NCBI GenBank assembly: GCA_902506225.1 | Contig: LR733345.1 | Span: 1,736,001 to 1,800,000, forward strand | Direction: 5' to 3' | Origin: Faucicola sp902506225 | GTDB lineage: Bacteria > Pseudomonadota > Gammaproteobacteria > Pseudomonadales > Moraxellaceae | Length of the DNA: 64,000 nt | Part shown: positions 32,872-42,014 of the stretch, in pieces | Position numbering within the stretch: the first letter of the stretch is position 1 | How the letters are laid out: every line of letters starts with the position of its first letter | Position numbers and translations under genes: made by a program | Notes under the pieces: generated by a model | What the model was told of the DNA's origin: nothing | Database searches by the model: none | Seen by the model: only the letters and a program-made list of their open reading frames with translations

Positions 32872-34152
32872 TTAAGGCACGATTTTATCAATCAGTACCG
32901 TTGTCGAGTCAGCTGTCTTTTCTAGCGGTACGGGGTTACTCGTCAAGTCACCACTTTGCGGCATGGCGTCACCTGAAGCACTAACCCGGGCAGTAATCAC
33001 TAGTGGCTCATTGGTGCTAATCGCCGAGCTTAAGGTCATCGTAGGCATGATGCTATCGTTATCGCTGATGTTAATTGCCATGCCATTGATAGTTAAGCTA
33101 TCTGCTGACAGTTTTTTGGCAGCAACAGGGGGACCACCTGCCATCTTACGCACATTAACAAATAAGCTTTCGCCTTTTTTCACCCGTCCTAATATCTCAG
33201 GGGTGACTTTGACATTGACTGTAATTGCCTGTTCCCCTTGGGCTTCCCGCTGATTGATAGTCTGCTCAAGTTCAGATAGGCTACTTAAGGCTTGGGTATG
33301 ATCGCCAGGACGCGCTTGGATTTCGTTGCGTAGCAGTTCTACCCATTTTCGAGACTGCGCGTAGTTACCCGCTCGCATTTCACCCATTGCCATTAGCATT
33401 TGTGCGCCTTGGTGTTTGGGACTTTTGGCTAGAATATGCTCAACCACTTGACGGGTTTTGTCATCCATTACCCCGCCTTGGGTAAAAAAGCTAGTTTGCG
33501 CGTAGGTGATGGCGACTTTTTCATCATCAGGATTGAGACGATACGCCCTTGCCAGGGCTTCAATCGCTTGCTCGGGTGCTTGCAATGCTACAAACACTTC
33601 AGAGAGACGGAACCAACGTAGCGGATCGGTGGCATGATGATGCACGTTGGTTTGCATGGCGCTAATCAGTCCCACACTGTCTTTGGTCGCCCATTCGGGT
33701 GGCGTATCGATTTTTGCGGTCAGCAAATCATCCGCGACTTTTCCCAAGCGATTTTGTGCATCCCATAATTGATAGACAGGCGTGCGGTCGGCAATCATCA
33801 CATAAGCCATCGCAGATAACAGCGGAATCCAGATGATAACTATCAGACGGCTTTTCCAATTGGGGGTAAAATGGCTGGTATCTTGATTGTCACTGATGTC
33901 TAGTAATTGACGCTCTAACGCGAGTTTTTGGGTTTGATAAGTCGCCTCATCGATTTGACCCTCACCAAAATCGGCATCAAGTTCTACCAACCGTTGTTTA
34001 AATACTTCAATATTCAGCGTTAGTAGCTGATTATCAGCGCGATTGGCAATGGCGTGATGGTCTTGGGTTTGCAACCAAGGTAACAAAATAAATACTGCAA
34101 GCGTGATAGCAAACAGAAGCGCGACAATGATAAAAATAATTAGCGTTGACAT
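32872..34152 (-). CDS. ccmI: CcmI (CycH), cytochrome c maturation protein
   Basis: CcmI holds apocytochrome c for heme attachment in system I maturation. The 426 residues have two membrane helices (1-25 and about 93-112), an early NIEVFKQRLVELDADFGEGQ block typical of the CcmI N-terminal domain, and TPR repeats in the middle (DPLRWFRLSEVFVALQAPEQ onward) that bind the apocytochrome. The last 120 residues form a periplasmic beta-rich domain. The start overlaps the ccmH stop by one base (TAATG). It is the last gene of a ccmFGHI operon. Confidence 0.92.
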   Translation of the reverse strand: MSTLIIFIIVALLFAITLAVFILLPWLQTQDHHAIANRADNQLLTLNIEVFKQRLVELDADFGEGQIDEATYQTQKLALERQLLDISDNQDTSHFTPNWKSRLIVIIWIPLLSAMAYVMIADRTPVYQLWDAQNRLGKVADDLLTAKIDTPPEWATKDSVGLISAMQTNVHHHATDPLRWFRLSEVFVALQAPEQAIEALARAYRLNPDDEKVAITYAQTSFFTQGGVMDDKTRQVVEHILAKSPKHQGAQMLMAMGEMRAGNYAQSRKWVELLRNEIQARPGDHTQALSSLSELEQTINQREAQGEQAITVNVKVTPEILGRVKKGESLFVNVRKMAGGPPVAAKKLSADSLTINGMAINISDNDSIMPTMTLSSAISTNEPLVITARVSASGDAMPQSGDLTSNPVPLEKTADSTTVLIDKIVP

Positions 34153-34727
34153 TAATTTTCCTTACCCACTGCTTGATTGATTTCACTAGTTTTAGCATTG
34201 GCAGCGTTATCATTGGCATTTAACAAGTCTTGTAATCGCTGTTGTTCGGCGGCTGAGAGTGGCGCATAACCCTCTTCTATGGGATTGGCGATGACAGCGG
34301 CACGTTTTGACGAATTACGGTTACGAATAAACCAAGCCAGCATCACAAACACCAACAACACAGGCGGAAAAAACCATAAAATCCAAGTGGATGGCCGCAC
34401 AGGTGGTTTGTAGCTAATAAAGTCACCGTAGCGCTCATTCATATACTGGCGAATTTCGGTGTCAGAACGACCGTCTTTGACCATATCATAGGTCTTTTGT
34501 TTTAAATCTTGCGCAATTGGCGCATCGGAACCTGCCAAGTTTTGGTTTTGACATTTTGGACAACGAAATTCTTCAATAAGCGCACGATACTGGGCTTCTT
34601 GGCGCGGGTTGTCAAATTGGTAGGTATCAATGTTTGCCCAAGCTGCCATGGATAACCCTGCGACTAACAATACCATAGCCATCGCCCTGACTATCAAATG
34701 AAGAATTTTTGCAAATGTGATACTCAT
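34152..34727 (-). CDS. ccmH: CcmH, cytochrome c maturation thiol-reductase subunit
   Basis: CcmH reduces the apocytochrome c CXXCH disulfide and belongs to the heme lyase complex. The 191-residue protein has an N-terminal signal/anchor, the redox motif FRCPKCQNQNLAGSDAPIA near residue 55, and a C-terminal membrane helix (STWILWFFPPVLLVFVML), the single-domain form. A separate CcmI covers the second half found fused in E. coli CcmH. The ATG overlaps the ccmG stop as ATGA. Confidence 0.94.
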   Translation of the reverse strand: MSITFAKILHLIVRAMAMVLLVAGLSMAAWANIDTYQFDNPRQEAQYRALIEEFRCPKCQNQNLAGSDAPIAQDLKQKTYDMVKDGRSDTEIRQYMNERYGDFISYKPPVRPSTWILWFFPPVLLVFVMLAWFIRNRNSSKRAAVIANPIEEGYAPLSAAEQQRLQDLLNANDNAANAKTSEINQAVGKEN

Positions 34728-35299
34728 TGGCACACCTCACGAATTTTATCATCGGCGGCTTGTTCACGTAGCGCAGTCATACAAGGCAATACTTGCTTGT
34801 TGTAGCGCTCCTCGTTGATTTCACCCAAGATATGCTGGCGCACATTGCCTTTGCCATCAACCACAAACGACTCTGGCACACCTGTCAGACCCAAATCAAT
34901 GCCAAAATTCCCTTCTTTATCTTGCACATTGAGGGTAAATGGGTCTTCATGGGTGTTGAGATAATCAAGCGCGTCTTTGGTTTCATCTTTATAATTGACC
35001 CCAACAATCGGTACGCCTGTCTTTGACATCTGCAATAAAAACGGATGTTCAACTTTACAAGTCACACACCAAGACGCCCATACATTGAGTAAAAATGGCT
35101 GTTTGGGTAACTGTGCTTGGGTAATCATTTGTGATGGGTTACCCAACGACGGTAAGCTAAAACTTGGCAAAGCGCGATTGAGCGAGGTGTTGGTCACTAC
35201 TGTGGTATCTTTGCCCAACCGCGTATAAAACAGCGCTATGATAATCAAAAAAAGCACCAAAGGAATCAAAAACCAAAGTTGTCTTTTACGCATTGCCAT
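34724..35299 (-). CDS. ccmG: CcmG (DsbE), membrane-anchored thioredoxin for cytochrome c maturation
   Basis: The 191-residue protein has one N-terminal membrane anchor and a periplasmic thioredoxin fold with active site WASWCVTCKVEHP; the cis-proline lies in TGVPESFVVD. It passes electrons from DsbD toward CcmH and apocytochrome c. The ATG at 35299 is chosen because AGGAG lies 8 bases upstream. It overlaps the ccmF 3' end by 14 bases, so translation is likely coupled. Confidence 0.94.
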   Translation of the reverse strand: MAMRKRQLWFLIPLVLFLIIIALFYTRLGKDTTVVTNTSLNRALPSFSLPSLGNPSQMITQAQLPKQPFLLNVWASWCVTCKVEHPFLLQMSKTGVPIVGVNYKDETKDALDYLNTHEDPFTLNVQDKEGNFGIDLGLTGVPESFVVDGKGNVRQHILGEINEERYNKQVLPCMTALREQAADDKIREVCQ

Positions 35300-37370
35300 G
35301 AGCACTCTCCTGACCTAATTCACTGTCATTTTTTACTAACACGGGGGCGATTGCCGCTGGGGTGTTAATCGCTGCCAAATTCCCCGACTTGTCATCACCC
35401 ATATCAGCAAGTCTCGGCAGTTTACGATAGCGTTTATCAAACATACTTAAAATCGCACCGAGCGCCAGCACGAAACCACCCCACCACACCCAGCGTACGC
35501 CAGGTTTGATATAGATACGCACCGCCCATTTATTGGCATCGGCTTCGCTTTGATTGGCGTCCAAAATCGGCTCACCCATTGCCATATAGATATCTCTTAA
35601 TGGGTTGTACTGGATAGACGCTTCGGTCATGGGCATTTGACTGACCACATAATGGCGTTTTTCTGGATAAAGGGTGGCGACTATTTGGTTATTTTTACGA
35701 ACACTGACGACCGCTTGGGTGGCATCAAAGTTTGCGCCGCGGATTTTTTTTAGCTCATCCATGGTGAACTGGTAACCTTGTACTTCAACCGATTGGTTTT
35801 TTTGCATGGCAATGTCTTTTTCGATACTTAAGCTTGTGGTAATGGCAATGCCCATCACGGATAGCAAAATACCCAAATGCGCCAGCTGCATTCCCCAATA
35901 GCCCATGTGCAGACGTTTCAGCCCAGCGCCCAGCGAGCGCGCGTTACGGGTTTTGTCTTTGATATCAATCACCATCCATACCAATACCCATAAACACAAT
36001 GCCGCTGACATAAAGATATTGATGTTAATGCTACTCACTAAGAAATAGCTTAAAACCCCGGCTAACACAAAACAACTGGCTAAAATCGCCAAGCCTATAC
36101 CCAACAATGGACGGGTGTCTTTTTTCCAGCGGCTGACCGGTCCAATGGCTAAAAACAACAACAATAACCAAGTTAACGGCACAAATAACGCATTAAAATA
36201 AGGCGCACCCACCGATACTTGACCCAGTTTTAACGCATCGGCCAGCATTGGATAAAGTGTGCCAATCACCACCACGATGGTTGCGACTAATATAATAATG
36301 TTATTGATGACCAATAATGTCTCACGAGATTTAAGCTGATAATGGCTTTCTTGGGTCAAGCGCCAACCGCGCCACGCAAACATCGCCAGACCGCCACCGA
36401 TTACCACGCCCAAAATCACTAGGATAAACAGACCGCGGGTGGGGTCTGCGGCAAATGAGTGAACCGAGGTAATGACCCCCGAACGTACCAAAAAAGTGCC
36501 CAATAAACTCAAGGCAAAGCTGAAAATCGCCAACATAATCGTCCAAGCTTTGAACACGCCGCGCTTTTCGGTGACTGCCAATGAATGTAATAATGCCACA
36601 CCACCGAGCCAAGGCATAAAGGACGCGTTTTCCACAGGATCCCAAAACCACCAGCCGCCCCAGCCAAGCTCGTTGTATGCCCACATTGAGCCAAACACGA
36701 TGCCTAAGGTCAAACAGCACCAAGCCGCTAGTGTCCAAGGACGCGACCAACGCGTCCACACCGCATCTAACCGACCTGCCCACAATGCTGCCATGGCAAA
36801 GGCAAACGGTACCACCGCCCCCACATAGCCCATGTACAGCATCGGTGGGTGAAAAATTAATCCGGGGTCTTGCAGTAGTGGATTCAAATCTTTGCCATCC
36901 ACTGGGATGCTGGGTAAGCTGCGATTAAAGGGTGACGACACAAAAATCACCATGCTCAGCATCATCATTTGCACAAAAGATATAACCACCAACACGCGTG
37001 CGCGCATGGCAAGCGGCAGGCTTCGACTAAAAACGGCCACCGCCGCGCCCCAAGTCGCCAAAATGGTGACCCACAATAACAGTGAACCTTCATGCCCGCC
37101 CCATGTGGCTGATAAGCGATAGTACCAAGGCAGCAAAGAATTTGACTGATTGGCGACATAGATCAACGTAAAATCATTGGCATAAAACCCATACATCAAG
37201 CACAAAAACGACGTGCCCGTTGCCAAAAACTGCGCAATGGCAAAACTCCCCGCCAGTCGTTGCCAAGCAGGTTGGTGTTTGAACACCCCCACTGCTGGTA
37301 AAATAACCTGTAAAATGGCAATCACCAAGGCTGAAATAAGCGCAAAATAGCCCAATTCAGTAATTAACAT
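35286..37370 (-). CDS. ccmF: CcmF, heme lyase subunit
   Basis: CcmF joins heme to the CXXCH cysteines of apocytochromes. The roughly 694-residue polytopic protein shows the WWD heme-handling domain WGGWWFWDPVENASFMPWL, ATWGGHEGSLLLWV near the N-terminus, and conserved His residues in LHSLAVTEKRG and ITSVHSFAADPTRG. The start at 37370 is chosen for AGGAG at about 8 bases; a GTG 11 codons upstream is possible. The operon here starts at ccmF. The usual ccmABCDE are not upstream: the previous gene is a DUF445 gene. Confidence 0.95.
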   Translation of the reverse strand: MLITELGYFALISALVIAILQVILPAVGVFKHQPAWQRLAGSFAIAQFLATGTSFLCLMYGFYANDFTLIYVANQSNSLLPWYYRLSATWGGHEGSLLLWVTILATWGAAVAVFSRSLPLAMRARVLVVISFVQMMMLSMVIFVSSPFNRSLPSIPVDGKDLNPLLQDPGLIFHPPMLYMGYVGAVVPFAFAMAALWAGRLDAVWTRWSRPWTLAAWCCLTLGIVFGSMWAYNELGWGGWWFWDPVENASFMPWLGGVALLHSLAVTEKRGVFKAWTIMLAIFSFALSLLGTFLVRSGVITSVHSFAADPTRGLFILVILGVVIGGGLAMFAWRGWRLTQESHYQLKSRETLLVINNIIILVATIVVVIGTLYPMLADALKLGQVSVGAPYFNALFVPLTWLLLLFLAIGPVSRWKKDTRPLLGIGLAILASCFVLAGVLSYFLVSSININIFMSAALCLWVLVWMVIDIKDKTRNARSLGAGLKRLHMGYWGMQLAHLGILLSVMGIAITTSLSIEKDIAMQKNQSVEVQGYQFTMDELKKIRGANFDATQAVVSVRKNNQIVATLYPEKRHYVVSQMPMTEASIQYNPLRDIYMAMGEPILDANQSEADANKWAVRIYIKPGVRWVWWGGFVLALGAILSMFDKRYRKLPRLADMGDDKSGNLAAINTPAAIAPVLVKNDSELGQESAHGNA

Positions 37371-37436
37371 ACCCACTGCTCCTATCGCTGTAGTGGTTAT
37401 CACACTGTAGAATTTTCACCAAAAAAATGGGTCAAA

Positions 37437-38762
37437 CTAATAAAACACCAATATCAAATGTATCCAGCCCGCCAAAAACCCTGTCACACCGCCCAAAATA
37501 ATCAGTGTTAATTCATCTTCACGAAAGGCAGGGCGCAACAGATTTTGAAATTCATTGGGCGTCAATGCGCGAATACGGTCTCGAAACAGCCCAAAGATTT
37601 TTTCTGCGCGGCTAAGATTAAGCTCAGGATTACTCATCGGCACCATGGTCGCTGCAATCGACTTATCAATAATCACGTGCTTAAGCTGACCAAACTCTTT
37701 ACGACCCAGACCAAATTTCAAGCTGGTTTGAATCACCTGTGATTCCAAAACTGGGTTTAGGTGCTTTTTAATCAGCTCACGCGTTTGCATCGCACGGCTG
37801 CCATACAGCATTTCATACATGATGTTTTTGAGCGTGACCAAATCTTTGACCACAATCTCAGCAAACACCTCAGAGACCTCAGGCTGGCGTTTCATAAAAC
37901 CACCTTGCCAGTTAAATTGTCCCATATGCGGTTTTTCAAAACGGATAAACGGCACTGATTTACTAAAACTAAAAAATTTGGGATAGCGATAATAATGCGG
38001 ATCAATTGGATTAAACACCATCCAGATGGCAATCCAGTTGGTCAACAGCCCCCAAATCGCGGCAAAAAACGGCACCGTCCAATGCTGCGGCACAAACCAA
38101 AAAATCGCCATCTGCAAAATACCAAATACAAACCCAATCAGCGCACTGATATGCCAAATAAAATTAATCTCTTTTTGACCTACCTTCAAAAACATCCGCA
38201 CCATCAGCGCACGGTCGCTTTCCATCTTGTTGACAATCATCTCGCGCATATCAACCAAGTTTTCGACATTGTAAGTCAAGTCGAGCACCAGATTTTTCAT
38301 GATAGCTGGCAATTGCTCGTGTCCATAGGCATAGATACGGCGTTTGACAGCAAAAGGCAGATTCGCCCATAGCGTTGCCGAGCGCTCATTCATGATTTCA
38401 TCAATCAGCAAATCCAAGTTTTGGTTCATGGTTTGGCTGATAAAATCTGCCACTTCTTCAGGGTGCATGGCTTGGAAAAACTCATCGAGTGAGCCAAGCT
38501 TGGATAAAGTTTGGTCAACGATAATCCCCGATATTTTACCCGCTTTGCGTGGCACAATGCCCTGCCAGCCGATACCACCGCCTGGGAACCCTTGAATCTT
38601 AATGCCCCAAAAATGAATGGGATGAAATAGCATCTTGAGTGCCATCCATACATGCGCCCAAGTCACGACTGCTGTCACAAATGGAATGGTCAGCATAGCG
38701 AAAAATTGCGGATGGGTTGCAAGCTTGTGCCAAATTTCTGCAAACATATCAAAAAAGCTCAC
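37437..38762 (-). CDS. DUF445 family membrane protein
   Basis: The 441-residue protein matches DUF445 (YjiN/YheB-like) proteins: an N-terminal membrane helix, the typical GWQGIVPRKAGKISG near residue 65, then a long helical region, a second pair of helices near 210-245 (IGFVFGILQMAIFWFVP), and a C-terminal helix ending in LAGWIHLILVFY. The function of the family is unknown. The reading starts at GTG without a good ribosome site, and an ATG five codons downstream is an alternative. It precedes ccmF by about 65 bases and could be cotranscribed. Confidence 0.82.
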   Translation of the reverse strand: MSFFDMFAEIWHKLATHPQFFAMLTIPFVTAVVTWAHVWMALKMLFHPIHFWGIKIQGFPGGGIGWQGIVPRKAGKISGIIVDQTLSKLGSLDEFFQAMHPEEVADFISQTMNQNLDLLIDEIMNERSATLWANLPFAVKRRIYAYGHEQLPAIMKNLVLDLTYNVENLVDMREMIVNKMESDRALMVRMFLKVGQKEINFIWHISALIGFVFGILQMAIFWFVPQHWTVPFFAAIWGLLTNWIAIWMVFNPIDPHYYRYPKFFSFSKSVPFIRFEKPHMGQFNWQGGFMKRQPEVSEVFAEIVVKDLVTLKNIMYEMLYGSRAMQTRELIKKHLNPVLESQVIQTSLKFGLGRKEFGQLKHVIIDKSIAATMVPMSNPELNLSRAEKIFGLFRDRIRALTPNEFQNLLRPAFREDELTLIILGGVTGFLAGWIHLILVFY

Positions 38763-38864
38763 ATGGTGAAAAAAGCTAAAATCAAAGGACCATAAAACCG
38801 AAATGACATTATAAGGGTTGCTTGAAAACGTCTATAATATAAGTGGGTTAATAGGGGTGCGTTC

Positions 38865-38928
38865 AAACCGCTAGATTTTAGCACAGAAAGATATATTTTG
38901 CCTGAAGAAGTTATATTTTTAGCGGTTT
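38865..38928. other. Long inverted repeat in the mrdA upstream gap
   Basis: AAACCGCTA (38865-38873) and TAGCGGTTT (38920-38928) are complementary, separated by 46 bases that include a smaller ATATA/TATAT pairing. A perfect TATAAT lies at 38833-38838 on the plus strand, without a good -35. This could be the body of a small RNA or a leader; it could equally be chance in AT-rich DNA. No ORF is seen in the 460-base gap between 38763 and 39222. Confidence 0.35.
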
Positions 38929-39057
38929 TGCGTCCCTATGTTATCATCCATATTGCCGTCAATGCGGTTATCATAATTTGATACATTTGTTTTGACAGCA
39001 GCCGTTAGTTATTTGCGATTTTGGCAGGATTTGGGCATGCTTATTTACCACATTTTA

Positions 39058-39066
39058 TGCTAGTAT
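39058..39066 (+). promoter_or_regulatory. Extended -10 candidate for mrdA
   Basis: TGCTAGTAT fits TGnTAnnAT, about 160 bases before mrdA. A TTGACA at 38992 has no -10 at the right distance. Confidence 0.35.
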
Positions 39067-39110
39067 ATCGCTCTTAAATTTTGACTTAGGCCATCAGGTT
39101 TAAGCCACCC

Positions 39111-39143
39111 ATCACCCATATAGGAGCTTAGTAGCTGGGTGAT
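39111..39143 (+). other. Hairpin in the mrdA leader
   Basis: ATCACCCA pairs with TGGGTGAT; an inner GCT-TAGT-AGC can extend the structure. There is no T-run, so it is not a terminator. It would lie within the mrdA leader RNA. Confidence 0.45.
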
Positions 39144-39222
39144 ATCCCTAAATTTGCATTAAGTTAAACATTAATCGCACCGCGACCCTTTTTAAAACCG
39201 TTCTAATTGCTGTTACCCGCTT

Positions 39223-41217
39223 ATGAAACCACCCCATTCTTCAGATATGCAACGTGAAAATCTTATCTTTCGCCGCCGGGTAATTTTGGCATCGGTGTTT
39301 GTTCTTTTGGGCTTGGTTGGCTTGATTGTACGCTATGCTTATCTACAAATTTATACCCACGACCAGTACGTTACCCAGTCTGACAATAATCGTATCAAAC
39401 TGGTTTCTGCGCCGCCCAGTCGCGGCTACATTTATGACCGTAACGGCGTGATTTTGGCAGATAACCAGCCTGTTTTTACCGCTGTCATCAGTCCTGATGA
39501 AATTGACAATCCTGACAATACCTTGGCACTACTCACCCCGATTTTTCAGTTGACACCTGAAGAAATCAGCGAAGCTTCAAAAGCCCTTAAAAAAAGTAAA
39601 AACGAACCTGTCACCATTAAAATCGGACTCACCGAACAGCAAGTTGCCCAGTTTAGTGAACGCAAACCGTTTTTTAAAGGCGTGACGATTCAAAGTAAAC
39701 TCACGCGCACCTATCCCTACAGTGATTTGTTTGCCCATGTGATTGGCTATGTTGGGCGTATCAGCGACAACGACAGTAAAAAGCTGGATAAAAAGCTGTA
39801 TGCAGGCACCGATTTGATTGGTAAAACAGGGATTGAAAAATATTACGAGCCGCTGCTACTAGGCAAACCCGGTTATCAGTCAATTGAAACCAATGCCTAT
39901 GGCGATATCATCAAAAAACTCGATACCAAACCACCCATTCCCGGCAATGATATTTATCTAAGCCTTGATTATGGCTTGCAAAAGGTGGTGAGTGATGAAC
40001 TTGCTGGAAAAAGAGCGGCTTTGGTAGCAATGGACCCTAGCACAGGCGAGATACTTGCATTTGTTAGTAACCCAAGCTTTGACCCAAACCCCTTTATCAC
40101 TGGGATTAGTAGCAGAGAATACAAGGCGCTGCAACAAGACCCCGACATGCCACTGTACAACCGCGCCTTGCAAGGTCAATACCCGCCGGCCTCAACCATT
40201 AAGCCTTTTGCTGGGCTTGGTCTGTTAGATGCTGGTATCGTGACTTGGGACAGTACCATATATGACCCTGGGTATTTTAGTATTCCAGGTAATAAGCACA
40301 AATTTAGGGACTGGAAAAAATCGGGTCATGGCACGGTTAACTTGACCAAATCGATTACCCAATCTGTTGACACCTATTACTACAAGAATACCTATGAGTT
40401 AGGTATTGATAGAATGCATGACTGGATGACGCGGTTCAACTTTGGTAAAAAAACAGGTATTGATTTACCGGGAGAAAAAACCGGTGTCTACCCTTCAACG
40501 GCATGGAAGATGAAAACCTATAAAAAGCCTTGGTTACCAGGCGACACTGTCTCTGCCAGTATCGGTCAAGGTTATTTTTTGGCGACCCCTTTACAAGTTG
40601 CGAATGCAACTGCCATTTTAGCAAATGCAGGAAATCACTTGACGCCCCATCTATTGAGCAAAACCACGGGGGCGGTTAAATATTCACTTGCCAATAAACC
40701 AGATGGTAAAATTCCCTTTAGAGGCACTGAGCAAGATTGGCTCAACATGCAGACTGCCATGGAATTAACGGTAAAATCGGGTACCGCGAAAGGGGTGTAT
40801 ACCGAACGTTACCGTTTGGCGGGTAAAACAGGTACTGCGCAAGTTAAATCTATTGCTCAAGGCAAGCGTTATAACGAGGCAGCACTGAGTGAGCGTCACC
40901 GTGACCATGGATGGTTCATAGCATTTGCACCTGTTGATAACCCACAAATAGCGGTGGCTGTGATAGTTGAAAATGGACGTGGGGGTAGCAAGGTGGCACC
41001 CATTGCTCGAAAAGCGATTGATTATTGGTTACTTACGCGTCATACCAATCCAATCACGCCACCCTCGCCTGAACAACTTGCCAAAATCAATGCGGAAAAA
41101 CAGCAACTACGACTGCAGCGCCAAGAAGCGATTTTGTCAGGTAAACCTATTGTCTCAAAACCCAGCTTATCCAAATCTACTGCCGCCAAACTCACTGCAG
41201 TGGGTGGCGCTGACTGA
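39223..41217 (+). CDS. mrdA: MrdA, penicillin-binding protein 2
   Basis: PBP2 is the peptidoglycan transpeptidase of the elongation machinery, working with RodA. The 664-residue protein has a short cytoplasmic start, one membrane anchor (VILASVFVLLGLVGLIVRYA), the dimerisation domain with SAPPSRGYIYDRNGVILADN, and the transpeptidase domain: SxxK in YPPASTIKPFAGL, SxD in ITQSVDTYYYKN, and KTGTAQV. The C-terminal 60 residues are Lys/Gln/Ser-rich. rodA is not adjacent. Upstream lies a 460-base gap with possible regulatory structure. Confidence 0.96.
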   Translation: MKPPHSSDMQRENLIFRRRVILASVFVLLGLVGLIVRYAYLQIYTHDQYVTQSDNNRIKLVSAPPSRGYIYDRNGVILADNQPVFTAVISPDEIDNPDNTLALLTPIFQLTPEEISEASKALKKSKNEPVTIKIGLTEQQVAQFSERKPFFKGVTIQSKLTRTYPYSDLFAHVIGYVGRISDNDSKKLDKKLYAGTDLIGKTGIEKYYEPLLLGKPGYQSIETNAYGDIIKKLDTKPPIPGNDIYLSLDYGLQKVVSDELAGKRAALVAMDPSTGEILAFVSNPSFDPNPFITGISSREYKALQQDPDMPLYNRALQGQYPPASTIKPFAGLGLLDAGIVTWDSTIYDPGYFSIPGNKHKFRDWKKSGHGTVNLTKSITQSVDTYYYKNTYELGIDRMHDWMTRFNFGKKTGIDLPGEKTGVYPSTAWKMKTYKKPWLPGDTVSASIGQGYFLATPLQVANATAILANAGNHLTPHLLSKTTGAVKYSLANKPDGKIPFRGTEQDWLNMQTAMELTVKSGTAKGVYTERYRLAGKTGTAQVKSIAQGKRYNEAALSERHRDHGWFIAFAPVDNPQIAVAVIVENGRGGSKVAPIARKAIDYWLLTRHTNPITPPSPEQLAKINAEKQQLRLQRQEAILSGKPIVSKPSLSKSTAAKLTAVGGAD

Positions 41218-41231
41218 CGTAATGTACGATG

Positions 41232-41280
41232 TCCAAACTATGACTTCCAAACCATGATTTCCAAACTATGATGTCCAAAA
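41232..41280 (+). repeat. 14-bp tandem repeat across the rsmD start
   Basis: Three 14-bp units of the type TCCAAACTATGATT (41232-41245, 41246-41259, 41260-41273) plus half a unit. Each copy contains an ATG, and the third supplies the rsmD start codon. The core AACTATGAT is shared with the argD repeat at 9173-9228. Confidence 0.88.
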
Positions 41281-41891
41281 TTAGCAAACGACCCAATAAA
41301 GCTACCAAATCCCCTACAGTTTCTCACGTGCGTATTATCGGCGGCGAGTATCGGCGGCGTTTGGTAGCGTTTATCGATGCCGATGGATTGCGGCCGACCC
41401 CTGACCGTGTCCGAGAGACAGTGTTTAACTGGCTTGCCGATGATTTAGTCAATGCCAAGGTACTAGATTGCTGTGCTGGTAGTGGGGTGCTCGGTTTTGA
41501 AGCCTTGTCGCGAGGTGCCAAGCAGTTAACTTCTATCGAGCCTAACCATGAGCAATTTAGGCACATTAAATCCACCCAAGCCTTGCTAGGTATTGTTGAT
41601 ACAAAAATTGTGACAATGGAAGCTACAATACAACAAGCCTTACCCCAACTGGCAAACACCGAGCCGTTTGATGTGGTATTTATCGACCCACCTTATCAAC
41701 TAGCGTTGTGGGGGACAATTTTGCATGGCTTAATAAAGCATCAGTTAATCCATCTGCAGACATTACTGTATATCGAAAGCGATCAAGATCACACACAGTT
41801 GTTAGCATCGTTCACCGCATCGCTTGAGCCACTCAAATATAAAAAAATGGGGCAAATTTTTGCCGGCATTTATCAGCTCAAAGCGCTTTAA
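41268..41891 (+). CDS. rsmD: RsmD, 16S rRNA (guanine-966-N2)-methyltransferase
   Basis: RsmD methylates G966 of 16S rRNA in the assembled 30S particle. The 207-residue protein shows the family marks: RIIGGEYRRRLVAF, GLRPTPDRVRETVFNWL, the SAM loop LDCCAGSGVLGFEALSRGA and the catalytic DPPY in VVFIDPPYQ. Two adjacent ATGs (41268, 41271) both lie in a 14-bp tandem repeat and have no ribosome site. The N-terminal 20 residues are not conserved, so the real start could be slightly downstream. It follows mrdA by 50 bases. Confidence 0.93.
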   Translation: MMSKISKRPNKATKSPTVSHVRIIGGEYRRRLVAFIDADGLRPTPDRVRETVFNWLADDLVNAKVLDCCAGSGVLGFEALSRGAKQLTSIEPNHEQFRHIKSTQALLGIVDTKIVTMEATIQQALPQLANTEPFDVVFIDPPYQLALWGTILHGLIKHQLIHLQTLLYIESDQDHTQLLASFTASLEPLKYKKMGQIFAGIYQLKAL

Positions 41892-41930
41892 TTCAAAGCA
41901 TTTCAATTAAAAGCATTTTAATTCAAAGCC
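41887..41930. repeat. 14- to 15-bp imperfect tandem repeat across the rsmD stop
   Basis: Three units, TTTAATTCAAAGCA, TTTCAATTAAAAGCA and TTTTAATTCAAAGCC, follow each other. The first one contains the rsmD stop codon. Confidence 0.75.
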
Positions 41931-41945
41931 CTTGAATTTAGGCAT

Positions 41946-41973
41946 TAAAAAACCGACTGGATTGACCCAGTCG
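41946..41973 (-). terminator. Terminator of the small membrane protein gene
   Basis: A stem of CCGACTGG and CCAGTCGG with a short loop, followed by T6 on the minus strand. It may also stop rsmD transcripts weakly. Confidence 0.8.
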
Positions 41974-42014
41974 GCAAATATAATAACCATTCACGCCTAA
42001 TAGCAAACCCACTA

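Noticed and set aside
40321..40420. Loss of the SxN motif in PBP2 (reads SVD)
   Set aside because: SxD is normal for the PBP2 family, as in E. coli, so this is not a defect.
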